From positions 1-64,000 of the forward strand of contig JAHBUD010000004.1 in NCBI GenBank assembly GCA_019638255.1: a stretch of DNA of 64,000 nucleotides. Reading direction: 5' to 3'. How positions within the stretch are numbered: the first letter of the stretch is position 1; the number at the start of each line of letters is the position of its first letter. Below are positions 1 through 9,114 of this stretch, piece by piece. The notes under the pieces were generated by a model. That model made no database searches, was not told the origin of the DNA, and was given only the letters and a program-made list of their open reading frames with translations. Position numbers and translations under genes: made by a program. The stretch comes from Cyclobacteriaceae bacterium. Its GTDB lineage: Bacteria; Bacteroidota; Bacteroidia; Cytophagales; Cyclobacteriaceae.

Positions 1-246
1 CCTGGTTATGGCGGGTACTATGGTCGTTTTGGTTATGCCGGTGGATTTTCCACAACACAGATAAACTATAACGATTACATTGAAGGCACACTCTTTATTA
101 ATATGGTGGATGCAGCGAAGGAACACATAGTGTGGCAAGGTCGCGCAACAAAAACTATTGATGAAGATGCCAGCGCAGAAAAGCGTGAGCAGAATATAAA
201 TTATGCCGTGAAGCAGATATTTATGAAGTATCCTCCAAAGAAATAA
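1..246 (+). CDS. DUF4136 family protein, C-terminal part (cut by window edge)
   Basis: Only the last 81 codons are present; the reading frame is open from base 1 and stops with TAA at 244-246. The visible part starts with a Gly/Tyr-rich stretch (PGYGGYYGRFGYAGG), then EGTLFINMVDAAKEHIVWQGRAT, then a basic C-terminus. This is the usual ending of DUF4136 lipoproteins: a strand announcing a type of 'molecule made by the cell', W(R/Q)GxAxK, then a helix of the form INxAVKQIF. Three further DUF4136-type genes lie at 41021-43587, with the same (L/V)W(R/Q)GWAxK-like ending. The function of the family is not known. A strong terminator follows 24 bases after the stop. Confidence 0.75.
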   Translation, partial: PGYGGYYGRFGYAGGFSTTQINYNDYIEGTLFINMVDAAKEHIVWQGRATKTIDEDASAEKREQNINYAVKQIFMKYPPKK

Positions 247-269
247 GCTACTTACTTATTATTAAACAG

Positions 270-293
270 AAGCCCCACCCTGGGGCTTTTTTT
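270..293 (+). terminator. Rho-independent terminator after the DUF4136 gene
   Basis: A 7-bp stem AAGCCCC / GGGGCTT with a five-base loop is followed by a run of seven T. It ends the transcript of the gene that enters from the left. Confidence 0.85.
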
Positions 294-529
294 GTGGATT
301 GTGACCAACGGAGGTGCATTATGCGCATATTAAATCATTTTAGTGATTGTGATGAATTAGGTCATTTAGGCTATTAATACTACTGTTTGCGGCACGCGGT
401 TGAATGATATCATCAAAAAGCTTCAACTCTAATTATATTTTTTATATTTTCATTCATGGCTTCATGGTGTTTACCTGACGGGTGCATGAGTGATGCCATC
501 TTGTTTAACTTTATAAACCTCTTTCAATT

Positions 530-2146
530 ATGAAAAGACCTCACGTATTGGTAATTGTATTTATCTTATTAACTGCGGTTGCTACGTTTGCGCAGAAAAA
601 ATCTTCCGCAAAACCAGCAGCGCCAGCATCCATTGATATAGTAAGTCCTCCACCAGGCAGTCCCAATATTCTGGTGATCTGGGGCGATGACATTGGAACA
701 TGGAACATCAGCCACAATAATCGTGGTATGATGGGTTATATGACTCCCAACATTGATCGCATTGCAAAAGAAGGCGTTTCGTTCACCGACTATTATGGAC
801 AACAATCCTGTACGGCAGGGCGGGCCGCATTTATTGGTGGAAATGTTCCGGTTCGTACCGGCATGACAAAGGTAGGAATACCCAGTGCCAAAGAAGGATG
901 GCAAAAAACTGATGTTACCATGGCCACCGTGATGAAAAGCCGGGGTTATGCAACCGGACAGTTTGGAAAAAACCACCAGGGCGACCGTGATGAACATCTT
1001 CCTACCATACATGGCTTTGACGAGTTCATGGGGAATCTCTATCACCTGAATGCTGAGGAAGAACCAGAAAATGAAGATTATCCGGCCGATATGAAAATGG
1101 CCAACGGCAAAACCTTTATTCAAACGTTTGGCCCGCGCGGTGTTTTGAAGTGCAAAGCCGATGGCAAGGGCGGTCAAACCATAGAAGATACTGGCCCCTT
1201 AACGAAGAAAAGAATGGAAACCATCGATGATGAGACCGTGGCTGCGGCTAAAGACTTTATCACCCGCCAGCATAGGGCAGGTAAACCATTTTTCTGCTGG
1301 TGGAACGGTACGCGCATGCACTTCCGCACACACGTAAGACCTGAACATCGCCATAAAGGAAATGATGAATATACCGATGGTATGATTGAGCATGATATGC
1401 ATGTGGGCGAATTACTCAAGCTGCTTGATGATTTGGGAATTGCAAATAATACTATCGTTCTGTATTCAACCGATAATGGCCCTCATTATAACACCTGGCC
1501 GGATGCTGGTACCATGCCTTTCCGCAGTGAGAAGAATTCCAACTGGGAAGGTGCCTACCGCGTTCCTGCATTTGTTCGCTGGCCTGGGAATTTTCCAGCC
1601 GGTGTAACACTGAACGGAATTGTTTCTCACGAAGATTGGCTTCCTACGTTTGCTGCAGCGGCAGGCAACGCACAAATTGCTGATCAGCTGAAGAAAGGCG
1701 CTACGCTTAATGGTCGTCCATATAAAAATTATATTGATGGCTACAACCAACTGGATTACCTGTCGGGAAAAGCGAAAGAATCACCTCGACATGAGTTTAT
1801 GTATGTGAACGATGACGGGCAGATTGTAGCGATGCGGTACGATGATTGGAAGGCTGTATTCCTGGAAAATCGTGGGGTGGCTTTCGAAGTCTGGCGCGAA
1901 CCATTTGTCGAATTAAGGGTGCCCCTTTTATTCAATTTACGGAGAGATCCTTTTGAAAGAGCACAACACAATTCAAATACCTATAACGATTGGTTTCTGG
2001 ATCGTGTGTACTTGCTGGCCCCCATGCAACAACTTGGCGCAAAATTCCTGATGACCATGAAGGAGTATCCACCAAGTCAGACACCCGGCTCATTCAACCT
2101 GGAGAAAGTGCAGAAACAGATTGAATCGGCTATGGGCGGTAAATGA
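530..2146 (+). CDS. Exported arylsulfatase, Cys type with CTAGR motif
   Basis: The 538-residue product begins with a signal peptide (cleavage likely after TFA, residue 21) and no lipobox, so it should be a soluble periplasmic or secreted enzyme. Alkaline-phosphatase-superfamily sulfatase features are clear: NILVIWGDD near residue 47 (metal-binding Asp pair) and the active-site motif C94-T-A-G-R98. The cysteine would be oxidised to formylglycine, the nucleophile that cleaves sulfate esters. The motif has Ala where most sulfatases have Pro, a variant known to be accepted. A later STDNGPH near 315 supplies metal ligands. The protein lacks the long insertion that the sulfatases at 4584 and 9744 share, so it is a different subfamily. 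The substrate cannot be told. A maturation enzyme gene lies 1.3 kb downstream, on the other strand. Confidence 0.9.
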   Translation: MKRPHVLVIVFILLTAVATFAQKKSSAKPAAPASIDIVSPPPGSPNILVIWGDDIGTWNISHNNRGMMGYMTPNIDRIAKEGVSFTDYYGQQSCTAGRAAFIGGNVPVRTGMTKVGIPSAKEGWQKTDVTMATVMKSRGYATGQFGKNHQGDRDEHLPTIHGFDEFMGNLYHLNAEEEPENEDYPADMKMANGKTFIQTFGPRGVLKCKADGKGGQTIEDTGPLTKKRMETIDDETVAAAKDFITRQHRAGKPFFCWWNGTRMHFRTHVRPEHRHKGNDEYTDGMIEHDMHVGELLKLLDDLGIANNTIVLYSTDNGPHYNTWPDAGTMPFRSEKNSNWEGAYRVPAFVRWPGNFPAGVTLNGIVSHEDWLPTFAAAAGNAQIADQLKKGATLNGRPYKNYIDGYNQLDYLSGKAKESPRHEFMYVNDDGQIVAMRYDDWKAVFLENRGVAFEVWREPFVELRVPLLFNLRRDPFERAQHNSNTYNDWFLDRVYLLAPMQQLGAKFLMTMKEYPPSQTPGSFNLEKVQKQIESAMGGK

Positions 2147-2173
2147 TTTAAAAGCAAATTTTATCACGCTATA

Positions 2174-2205
2174 AAAAGGGACATCAATTTATTGATGTCC
2201 CTTTT
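2174..2205. terminator. Perfect 15-bp hairpin, bidirectional-type terminator
   Basis: AAAAGGGACATCAAT and its exact reverse complement flank two bases; the arms supply A on the left and TTTT on the right. It sits 28 bases after the sulfatase stop. Confidence 0.85.
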
Positions 2206-2424
2206 ACTAACTAAATCTTAGGTATCCTTGATTTTCTAGATTGATCTGTGTGTGGAAAATGAATATTAAAATTCACCTGAGGTTTGATGGATGGGAACTT
2301 CCATAGGATTGGGAGGTTTCAATTGTATTACTAATTGATTTCAAAATCAATGCATACAATGCTTTTGTGTTTGGTTTTGGGATCGGTAAAAAATTCTAAA
2401 TAGTTTAAAAAAATTCTAAGCGAT

Positions 2425-3426
2425 ATGAAAAACCTTCTGATCCTTATTTGCAGTCTGTTGATATTCTCGTGTCAACCTAAACATCAGGAAGTGGAAATTA
2501 TAGCTGCTGAAGACCCATTGCCCTCATGGAACGACACACCCAACAAAAAATCCATCATTGAATTTGTGACAGCTGTTACAACGGAAGGTGACGCAAAATT
2601 TGTTCCGGTTGCAGAACGCATTGCAACCTTTGATAATGACGGAACGTTATGGTGTGAGCAACCTCTGTATTTCGAGTTTCTTTTCTCAATCGATGCTGTA
2701 CGTTATGCAGGCAAAGAAAACCATGCGTTGATAACAAGCCCTGAAATGAAAGCACTCGTGGCGGGTGATATGAAAACCTTTATGCAAAGGGGAGAAAAGG
2801 GATTGATGGAAGCGCTGATGATATCACATACTGCGATGAGTGTTGATGAGTTTAATACCCTGACCAAGTCCTGGCTGGATACTGCTGTTCATAAACGATT
2901 TGGTAAAAAATATGGTGAGCTAACCTACCAGCCCATGGTGGAGTTGCTGCAATACCTGCGCGATAAACAATTCAAGACCTACATTGTATCAGGAGGTACA
3001 ACTGCCTTTATGCGAAATTTTGCTGAGGGAACTTATGGAATTCCACCTGAACAAACTGTAGGAACCATGTTTGCAGCTGAGTTTGTAGACAAGGATGGTT
3101 CTTACCAGGTAAATTTAAAGCCTCAATTATTTCACTTCGATGATAAAGAGGGAAAGCCTGTTGCCATTTATCAATTCATAGGTCGTAAACCAATCCTGGC
3201 TTTCGGCAATTCGGATGGCGATTTACAAATGCTTCAGTGGACATCCACCAATTCGTTACCAAACCTTGAGTTAATTCTACATCATACTGATTCCGTTCGT
3301 GAATATGCGTACGACCGTGAATCACACATTGGTAAACTTGACAAGGCGTTAGATGAAGGACGGCAAAAAGGTTGGGTGATTGTGGACATGGAGAAAGATT
3401 TTAAAACGGTGTTCTCATTTCAGTAG
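2425..3426 (+). CDS. HAD-superfamily phosphatase, lipoprotein
   Basis: The 333-residue product starts with a lipoprotein signal (IFSC, Cys16), so it is anchored in the envelope. Haloacid-dehalogenase motifs are complete: motif I FDNDGTLW with nucleophile Asp70 and acid/base Asp72, motif II YIVSGGT near residue 190, and motif IV FGNSDGD near 265. A phosphatase acting on a small phosphoester is the most likely activity. Its closest relatives by motif are serine-phosphatase-like HAD proteins, but the substrate is unknown. It lies between sulfatase genes and converges on the formylglycine-generating enzyme gene with only 39 bases between stops. An envelope phosphatase next to sulfatases may serve desulfation and dephosphorylation of the same molecule; that link is inference. 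Confidence 0.8.
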   Translation: MKNLLILICSLLIFSCQPKHQEVEIIAAEDPLPSWNDTPNKKSIIEFVTAVTTEGDAKFVPVAERIATFDNDGTLWCEQPLYFEFLFSIDAVRYAGKENHALITSPEMKALVAGDMKTFMQRGEKGLMEALMISHTAMSVDEFNTLTKSWLDTAVHKRFGKKYGELTYQPMVELLQYLRDKQFKTYIVSGGTTAFMRNFAEGTYGIPPEQTVGTMFAAEFVDKDGSYQVNLKPQLFHFDDKEGKPVAIYQFIGRKPILAFGNSDGDLQMLQWTSTNSLPNLELILHHTDSVREYAYDRESHIGKLDKALDEGRQKGWVIVDMEKDFKTVFSFQ

Positions 3427-3465
3427 TATTTAGAATATAGGATTCTAAATTCTCGCTCCTGAATT

Positions 3466-4485
3466 CTAGTTTTTCACACAACGAAATCCTGTATGACTCA
3501 TCCCTGTGTCGTAAGCAGATCCTTGTCTTCCGCTGGGTTTGTAATTGCTGCAATACATTTCGCTGCATAAAAAAGAACCTCCTTTCGAAACGTGCTTGAT
3601 GCTGAGCGGCTCACGCGGGTCAAATGTCGAATCAGGGCCCCGGGGATTTTTCACCAGTGTTGGATACTGTACGGTTTCAAAATCATCCACTGCATACCAG
3701 TCTGAGCAAAGTTCCCATACATTACCAATCATATCGTACAATCCATAGGCATTGGGCGGAAAGGATTTAACCGGTGAGGTTCCATCAAATCCGTCATCGG
3801 CTGTGTTGCGATTTGGAAAGGCGCCCTGAAAATAATTAGCCATGTACCTGCCTTGCATGGTAAGTTCACTGCCCCATGAAAACTCCTGACGATCCAGGCC
3901 ACTACGCGCAGCAAATTCCCATTCGGCTTCTGTTGGTAATCGCTTACCGGCCCAGGCAGCATAAGCTTCGGCATCTTCGTAAGCAATATGAACAACCGGG
4001 TGATTCCCTTTTCCGTCAAGGTTACTTCCGGGGCCTGAGGGGTGTCTCCAGTCAGCACCATTAACCCACGACCACCATTGTGAATAATCGTTGAGCATAA
4101 CCGGGTGATCGGGAGGCGTAAATACCAGTGATCCGGGCTGCAGTATATCGTCAGCTGGTTTCGCTGTACCGGGAGGCAGCATTTTTTTCATTTCTTCCCA
4201 GTCAACAGGTCGTTCAGCCAATGTAATGTAGCCGGTAGCGGTGACAAATTCGGCAAACTGATCATTGGTCACTTCAGTCTCGTCCATCCAAAAGCCATCT
4301 ACTTGTACCGTGTGAAAGGGTTGGGCATCTCTTGTATTACATTGCTCAGCAGCACCCATGTCGAAAATTCCACCTTCGATCCTTACCATACCTTGAGGAG
4401 CTTGAACCGGTGAAGTACCGGTTTTGGATTGGCAGGTGATGAGCATTATGGCAATGATTAAGAGCAAAGGAGTTAACCGAAGCAT
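3466..4485 (-). CDS. Formylglycine-generating enzyme (sulfatase-maturing oxidase), exported lipoprotein
   Basis: The 339-residue protein has a lipoprotein signal (MLITC, Cys18) followed by a SUMF1/FGE-sulfatase domain from about residue 30 to the end. FGE enzymes use copper and oxygen to oxidise the active-site Cys of sulfatases to formylglycine. The two catalytic cysteines are present: KGGSFLC307 and, four residues on, C312, in the same spacing as human Cys336/Cys341, with the closing GFRCV motif. This separates it from non-catalytic SUMF1 lipoproteins of the gliding and type IX secretion machinery. The gene is divergent from the sulfatase at 4584, 98 bases away. Export is unusual because well-studied bacterial FGEs are cytosolic. 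All three neighbouring sulfatases have Cys in the motif and are exported, so they are its natural clients. Confidence 0.88.
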   Translation of the reverse strand: MLRLTPLLLIIAIMLITCQSKTGTSPVQAPQGMVRIEGGIFDMGAAEQCNTRDAQPFHTVQVDGFWMDETEVTNDQFAEFVTATGYITLAERPVDWEEMKKMLPPGTAKPADDILQPGSLVFTPPDHPVMLNDYSQWWSWVNGADWRHPSGPGSNLDGKGNHPVVHIAYEDAEAYAAWAGKRLPTEAEWEFAARSGLDRQEFSWGSELTMQGRYMANYFQGAFPNRNTADDGFDGTSPVKSFPPNAYGLYDMIGNVWELCSDWYAVDDFETVQYPTLVKNPRGPDSTFDPREPLSIKHVSKGGSFLCSEMYCSNYKPSGRQGSAYDTGMSHTGFRCVKN

Positions 4486-4508
4486 ATACTTTTTGGATGG
4501 TAAGTTAA

Positions 4509-4516
4509 TAGATTTG
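4509..4516 (+). promoter_or_regulatory. Possible -7 promoter box for the sulfatase operon
   Basis: TAGATTTG matches the Bacteroidota -7 box TAnnTTTG, 67 bases before the ATG at 4584, in the space shared with the divergent FGE gene. No TTG stands at the usual 19-21 base distance, so support is weak. Confidence 0.3.
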
Positions 4517-4583
4517 ATAGTTTATGTTAGCTCTTGTTTCGAATATCCCTATTTTTAAGAATTAATCAGCTAAAATCCCTCCC

Positions 4584-6947
4584 ATGAGAAAAGACTTTGC
4601 TAAAATTACAATTGCCATTATATGTTGCTTATTGTTGTCATGCAGAACGAAGCATGAAGACAGCGTTCCAGGATCATCATCCGGTGTGGATCGTTCCGTT
4701 CTGCCCATCAAAGAACCAACCTACCCGGCTATTACCGAGCTTGACGCCCGCAACGCAAAGGCACCCAAACGCTTTGAAGTGAAGGCTCCGGAGAATGCTC
4801 CCAACGTGGTGATCGTATTGATCGATGATATTGGGTTTGGACATTCGAGCGCTTTTGGTGGACCGATTAATATGCCCACCCTGGAAAAACTTGCAGCAAA
4901 CGGAGTAAAGTATAATCGTTTTCACACAACAGCCCTTTGCTCGCCCACCCGAACAGCATTGTTAACAGGATATAATCACCACTCCAATAATGCAGGTGCC
5001 ATCATGGAAGTAGGAACCGCGTTTCCGGGTAACACAGGTATAAGGCCGCAAACTATTACACCGGTTGCACAAGTGTTGCGCATGAATGGATATAGCACAG
5101 CCGCCTTTGGAAAGTATCATGAAACTCCACCTTGGGAGGCTTCGGTTTCGGGGCCTTACGATCGCTGGCCTACCGGCTCAGGCTTTGATAAATTTTATGG
5201 ATTCATCGGGGGTGAAACCAATCAATGGCATCCCATGGTGTATGATGGAACAACACGCGTTTATCCTAACGTAGAAGATCCGGATTACCACTTTACAACA
5301 GACATGACCAACCAGGCCATTGCGTGGATGAATACACAGCAATCGCTCACACCCGACAAACCATTTTACATGTACTTTGCAACCGGAGCTACACACGCTC
5401 CGCATCATGCCCCTAGGTCGTTTATTGAGAAATACAAAGGAAAGTTTGCTCAAGGTTGGGATAAAGTGCGTGAAGAAACCCTGGAACGCCAAAAGAAATT
5501 GGGTGTTGTTCCTCAAAATACTGTGCTGGCACTCAAGCCGGATGACATTAAGGATTGGGAGGAGCTGACAGCCGATGAAAAGCGGCTATTTGAAAGACAA
5601 ATGGAAGTATTTGCCGGTTTTGCCGAACACACTGACTACGAAGTCGGGCGGCTGGTAACTGCACTGGAAGAACGAGGGGAACTTGATAACACGCTCTTTA
5701 TATATATAGTAGGCGACAATGGAGCGAGTGCAGAAGGGGGCATGATTGGTATGTTTAACGAGAACACCTACTTCAATGCGGTGCAAGAGACATTGGATAT
5801 GCAATTAAGCAGAATTGACAAATTGGGAACGGAAGAAACGTACAATCACTTTGCTGCCGGTTGGGCCGTGGCAGGTAATGCACCTTTTACCTGGACGAAG
5901 CAGGTATCCTCTAACTTTGGAGGTACGCGGAACGGAATGCTCTTTCATTGGCCTGCGGGTATCAAATCAAAAAATCAAGTCCGCTCACAATTCCATCACA
6001 TTATTGATATTGCCCCCACGATTTATGAAGCGGTAGGTGTGCCGATCCCCAAAATAGTCAACGGCATAGAACAACGACCTATGGAGGGTGTGAGCATGTT
6101 GTATTCCTTCGACAATGCATCAGCACCGGATACCAGAAAAACACAATACTTTGAGATGATCGGAAACCGTGCCATTTATCACGATGGATGGTTTGCCGGA
6201 ACCATTCATAAGGCTCCCTGGGAACTGCAACCCCGAAGGCCTTTGGAGGAAGACATCTGGGAGTTGTACAACATCAACGAGGATTTCAGCCAGGCAAATA
6301 ATATTGCCGATAAGCATCCTGAAAAAGTGGAAGAGCTAAAGAAAAAGTTCATGGAAGAGGCCGTAAAATACAATGTGTTGCCGATTGACGATCGCTCCAT
6401 TGAACGGTTTGATCCCGTAATTGCCGGGCGTCCGGATTTGATGAATGGCCGCACATCACTCACCTTATATGAAGGAGCCCGTGGCATTCCTGAAAATGCA
6501 TTTATTAACATCAAAAACACTTCACTTACCATTACTGCAAATGTAGAGGTACCGGCCAACGCCAACGGGGTAATTATTTGTCAGGGAGGTGACTTTGGCG
6601 GTTGGACGTTTTACATATTGGATGGCAAACCTGCTTATTCATACAATTGGGTTGGTCTTGAAACATATACTGTTGCAGCCAATCAAAAGATTACACCCGG
6701 CAAGCATGTTATTAAATTTGATTTTGACTATGAAGGTGGTCGTGGTGCCGGTGGCATGGGTACAATCTATGTCGATGACAAGAAAATTGCAGAAGGAAAG
6801 ATCACAAAAACAAACAGCAATACATTCGGCATCGATGAATCCGCAGATGTAGGGACCGATGAGAATACACCGGTTTATCCCCCATATAAAGGGAAAGATA
6901 AATTCACCGGCAAAATTGAGAAGGTTACGATTGTGTTGAGAAAGTAA
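4584..6947 (+). CDS. Long arylsulfatase (AtsA-like), lipoprotein
   Basis: A lipobox LLSC (Cys20) opens this 787-residue protein. The sulfatase domain spans about residues 72-600: NVVIVLIDDIGFG with the metal Asp pair, active site C119-S-P-T-R123 followed by TALLTG, a GATHAPHHAP metal/substrate stretch, and VGDNGAS. It carries the insertion EKYKGKFxxGWD...RQMEVFAGF that marks the Pseudomonas AtsA-like group and is shared with the sulfatase at 9744. The last ~150 residues (from about 640) form a predicted beta-sandwich of the LamG/concanavalin kind, possibly for carbohydrate binding. It heads an operon with the carbonic anhydrase (32-base gap) and the porin (14-base gap). Formylglycine formation would come from the FGE encoded on the opposite strand upstream. 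The substrate is not known. Confidence 0.92.
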   Translation: MRKDFAKITIAIICCLLLSCRTKHEDSVPGSSSGVDRSVLPIKEPTYPAITELDARNAKAPKRFEVKAPENAPNVVIVLIDDIGFGHSSAFGGPINMPTLEKLAANGVKYNRFHTTALCSPTRTALLTGYNHHSNNAGAIMEVGTAFPGNTGIRPQTITPVAQVLRMNGYSTAAFGKYHETPPWEASVSGPYDRWPTGSGFDKFYGFIGGETNQWHPMVYDGTTRVYPNVEDPDYHFTTDMTNQAIAWMNTQQSLTPDKPFYMYFATGATHAPHHAPRSFIEKYKGKFAQGWDKVREETLERQKKLGVVPQNTVLALKPDDIKDWEELTADEKRLFERQMEVFAGFAEHTDYEVGRLVTALEERGELDNTLFIYIVGDNGASAEGGMIGMFNENTYFNAVQETLDMQLSRIDKLGTEETYNHFAAGWAVAGNAPFTWTKQVSSNFGGTRNGMLFHWPAGIKSKNQVRSQFHHIIDIAPTIYEAVGVPIPKIVNGIEQRPMEGVSMLYSFDNASAPDTRKTQYFEMIGNRAIYHDGWFAGTIHKAPWELQPRRPLEEDIWELYNINEDFSQANNIADKHPEKVEELKKKFMEEAVKYNVLPIDDRSIERFDPVIAGRPDLMNGRTSLTLYEGARGIPENAFINIKNTSLTITANVEVPANANGVIICQGGDFGGWTFYILDGKPAYSYNWVGLETYTVAANQKITPGKHVIKFDFDYEGGRGAGGMGTIYVDDKKIAEGKITKTNSNTFGIDESADVGTDENTPVYPPYKGKDKFTGKIEKVTIVLRK

Positions 6948-6979
6948 TTTGATAGTTTAATGATTTAGAAAATCCAGAC

Positions 6980-7849
6980 ATGAATCGATTTAAAAAGCCA
7001 CTTAAGTGCACGTGTACCATGCTTATGCTTGCTTCACTGTTGGTGCAATGTTCCACAAAATCCACTAAAGAATCACAGGCTGCCCAGAACCCGGAACCGG
7101 CCTCTCCAACATCCGCGCGTCCTGTGCATTGGGGCTATGAAGGAGAGGACGGCCCCGGCAATTGGGCAAGCTTAAGTCCGGTGTATGCGTTATGTGGTAA
7201 TGGACAGCATCAATCGCCCATAAACATCGTAAAGTCAGATGCTAAAGGTGGAGCTGTTTGGAAGTTGGATTATAAAACCACTTCGCTTCGTATTGCACAC
7301 AACGAGCATATGCACGACATCATCGACAATGGACACACCATTCAAATTACCGTGGATGAAGGAAGCATGTTTACGTTTAATGAAAAAGTCTATGAGTTGA
7401 AGCAATTCCACTTCCACACTCCGAGCGAGCACACAATAGATGGTCAACATGCGCCCATGGAAATGCACATGGTGCATCAAAGTGAGGATGGAAGCCTGGC
7501 CGTTGTTGGCATTTTGTTTCAGGAAGGTAAGGAGCCCAATAAGAACTTCGAAAAGATCATTGCCAACCTACCTGATGCCAAAGGCGAAACCAAACACATT
7601 ACTGATGCGAATCTGGAATTACAGGTTCATCTACCCGCAGATAATTATGCTTACCACTATACCGGTTCGTTAACCACACCGCCATGCAGTGAGAATGTAC
7701 AATGGTTGGTGCTGCGTGATCCGGTGTACTTAACTGCTGATCAGATCAATGCTTTTGCATCCCGCATCGGACCCAACAACAGGCCCACGCAATCCTTGAA
7801 TGATCGCCAGGTACAGGTTGATGACCTGGTAGGTAAAGTATCCAACTAA
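6980..7849 (+). CDS. Alpha-type carbonic anhydrase, exported
   Basis: This 289-residue protein starts with a signal sequence that probably ends at Cys24 (LLVQC), making it a lipoprotein. It is a full alpha-carbonic anhydrase: HWGYEG at the start of the domain, QHQSPINI near 77, the zinc ligands His144 and His146 (FHFHTPSEH) and His163 (EMHMVH), and the GSLTTPPCSE loop near residue 225. The enzyme interconverts CO2 and bicarbonate in the periplasm. It lies between a sulfatase and a porin gene with short gaps, so it is almost surely co-transcribed with both. Why a carbonic anhydrase belongs to a sulfatase operon is unclear; buffering the acid set free by sulfate ester hydrolysis is one guess. 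Confidence 0.93.
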   Translation: MNRFKKPLKCTCTMLMLASLLVQCSTKSTKESQAAQNPEPASPTSARPVHWGYEGEDGPGNWASLSPVYALCGNGQHQSPINIVKSDAKGGAVWKLDYKTTSLRIAHNEHMHDIIDNGHTIQITVDEGSMFTFNEKVYELKQFHFHTPSEHTIDGQHAPMEMHMVHQSEDGSLAVVGILFQEGKEPNKNFEKIIANLPDAKGETKHITDANLELQVHLPADNYAYHYTGSLTTPPCSENVQWLVLRDPVYLTADQINAFASRIGPNNRPTQSLNDRQVQVDDLVGKVSN

Positions 7850-7863
7850 TCCATTATCAACGC

Positions 7864-9003
7864 ATGCGTAAATTTTATTTGATCGGGATACTTTTCCTGA
7901 TGTCATTCACAACGTATGGGCAACAAGCCAGTGAAACGACTGAAGATTTTCCGCCCGGATGGTGGCATATCCCCAAAACCAAGAGTATACTAAAGTTTGG
8001 GGGCTATGTGAAGTTCGATCTGATTCATGATTTTAATCCAATCGCCTCACCTGATTTTTTTGATGTTACAAAAATTCCTACGGATGGTTCAGAAGGCCGA
8101 TCTTCAAACCTGAATGCAAAGGAAACCCGGCTATACCTGGACGTGAAGTCTCCGTCAAAGGTGGGAGAGATACGCACCTATGTTGAAGGCGATTTTTATG
8201 GAAGTGGTGGAGCATTCCGGCTGCGGCATGCGTTTGTTGAGATTGACGGCAAGTGGCTGGCGGGTCAGTGGTGGTCAACCTTTATGGATGAGAACATTAT
8301 TCCCAACACACTCGATTTTGAAAAGCCCGGAGCCTATGCGTTTGCCCGTCATCCCATGCTGCGATACAAGCACAGTTTTTCTACGGATGCTTATTTTGCT
8401 ATTGCAGTAGAACAGTCCAGCATCAACGCCCAGGCACCCGCCCAGGCCGGAAATTTTGAAAATCCGCTACCCGATCTTACGGCACGTTACCGCATTACGA
8501 AACCCTGGGGACATGTACAACTTTCGGGCTATGCCGGCAAGTTGGTATACCGCTTTACCAATGGTGATACCGATGAGGTGAATTTGTTTGGTGCAAACTT
8601 TTCCGGCCAACTCAATTTTAACAGTCTGAAGGACAGATTCTTTTACCAGGTGCTTTACGGACCCGGTGTAGGCCGAACACGTGGTGGTCTTTCGGCTGCC
8701 ATTGATGAAAATGGTAATCTGAAAGCACTGACGGATTCTGGTTTTACCCTCGGGGTTGATCATCGTTGGAACGATAGCTTTTCATCGGTGGTCGTCTATA
8801 ACCAAGGTCAGGTAAATAACCTGGCCGGTCAACCGGGCACCGCTGTTCAGGCTGTTAATTATGCTGCTGCCAACCTATTATGGCATTTTGCCGAGCATGC
8901 TATGGCCGGTGTTGAATACTTGTGGGGGCTGCGCAAAGATTTTAATGATGCCGATGGGCGTGCCAACCGGCTGCAGTTTAGCGTGAAGTACGTATTTAAT
9001 TAG
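7864..9003 (+). CDS. DcaP-like outer-membrane porin
   Basis: The 379-residue protein has a signal peptide ending TYGQ and then a repeated pattern of amphipathic beta strands to the C-terminal residue (SVKYVFN), as in outer-membrane barrels. The start of the barrel (KSILKFGGYVKFDLIHDFNP, then SNLNAKETRLYLDV and YVEGDF) is the hallmark of the DcaP family of trimeric porins, which let organic anions through. It is the third gene of the sulfatase/carbonic anhydrase operon, starting 14 bases after the preceding stop. It probably brings the sulfated substrate in or lets the desulfated product or an anion pass. Substrate choice is inference from position only. Confidence 0.82.
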   Translation: MRKFYLIGILFLMSFTTYGQQASETTEDFPPGWWHIPKTKSILKFGGYVKFDLIHDFNPIASPDFFDVTKIPTDGSEGRSSNLNAKETRLYLDVKSPSKVGEIRTYVEGDFYGSGGAFRLRHAFVEIDGKWLAGQWWSTFMDENIIPNTLDFEKPGAYAFARHPMLRYKHSFSTDAYFAIAVEQSSINAQAPAQAGNFENPLPDLTARYRITKPWGHVQLSGYAGKLVYRFTNGDTDEVNLFGANFSGQLNFNSLKDRFFYQVLYGPGVGRTRGGLSAAIDENGNLKALTDSGFTLGVDHRWNDSFSSVVVYNQGQVNNLAGQPGTAVQAVNYAAANLLWHFAEHAMAGVEYLWGLRKDFNDADGRANRLQFSVKYVFN

Positions 9004-9096
9004 CATGTGCCTGAACGTATAGCTAATTCCTGAATTGACAACTAAATAATTAGCATAAATTGAGGTCGGTCAATCACAATAATGTATGAATATTAG

Positions 9097-9108
9097 TAAT
9101 TCGAATTA
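9097..9108. promoter_or_regulatory. 12-bp palindrome, possible TetR operator
   Basis: TAATTCGAATTA is a perfect inverted repeat ending six bases before the ATG of the TetR gene. TetR proteins often bind palindromes at their own start to repress themselves. A binding role is a guess; one such palindrome in A/T-rich DNA may be chance. Confidence 0.3.
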
Positions 9109-9114
9109 GCCACT

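Noticed and set aside
569..1177. 202-codon leftward reading frame inside the first sulfatase gene
   Set aside because: It lies opposite a sulfatase with clear motifs over its whole length, has no family features and no leader; it is a shadow of the coding strand.
3428..3470. Imperfect inverted repeat with ATTCTAAATTC and GAATTCTAG between convergent genes
   Set aside because: Pairing needs bulges and no T run follows, so I could not support a terminator; it may be a worn intergenic repeat.
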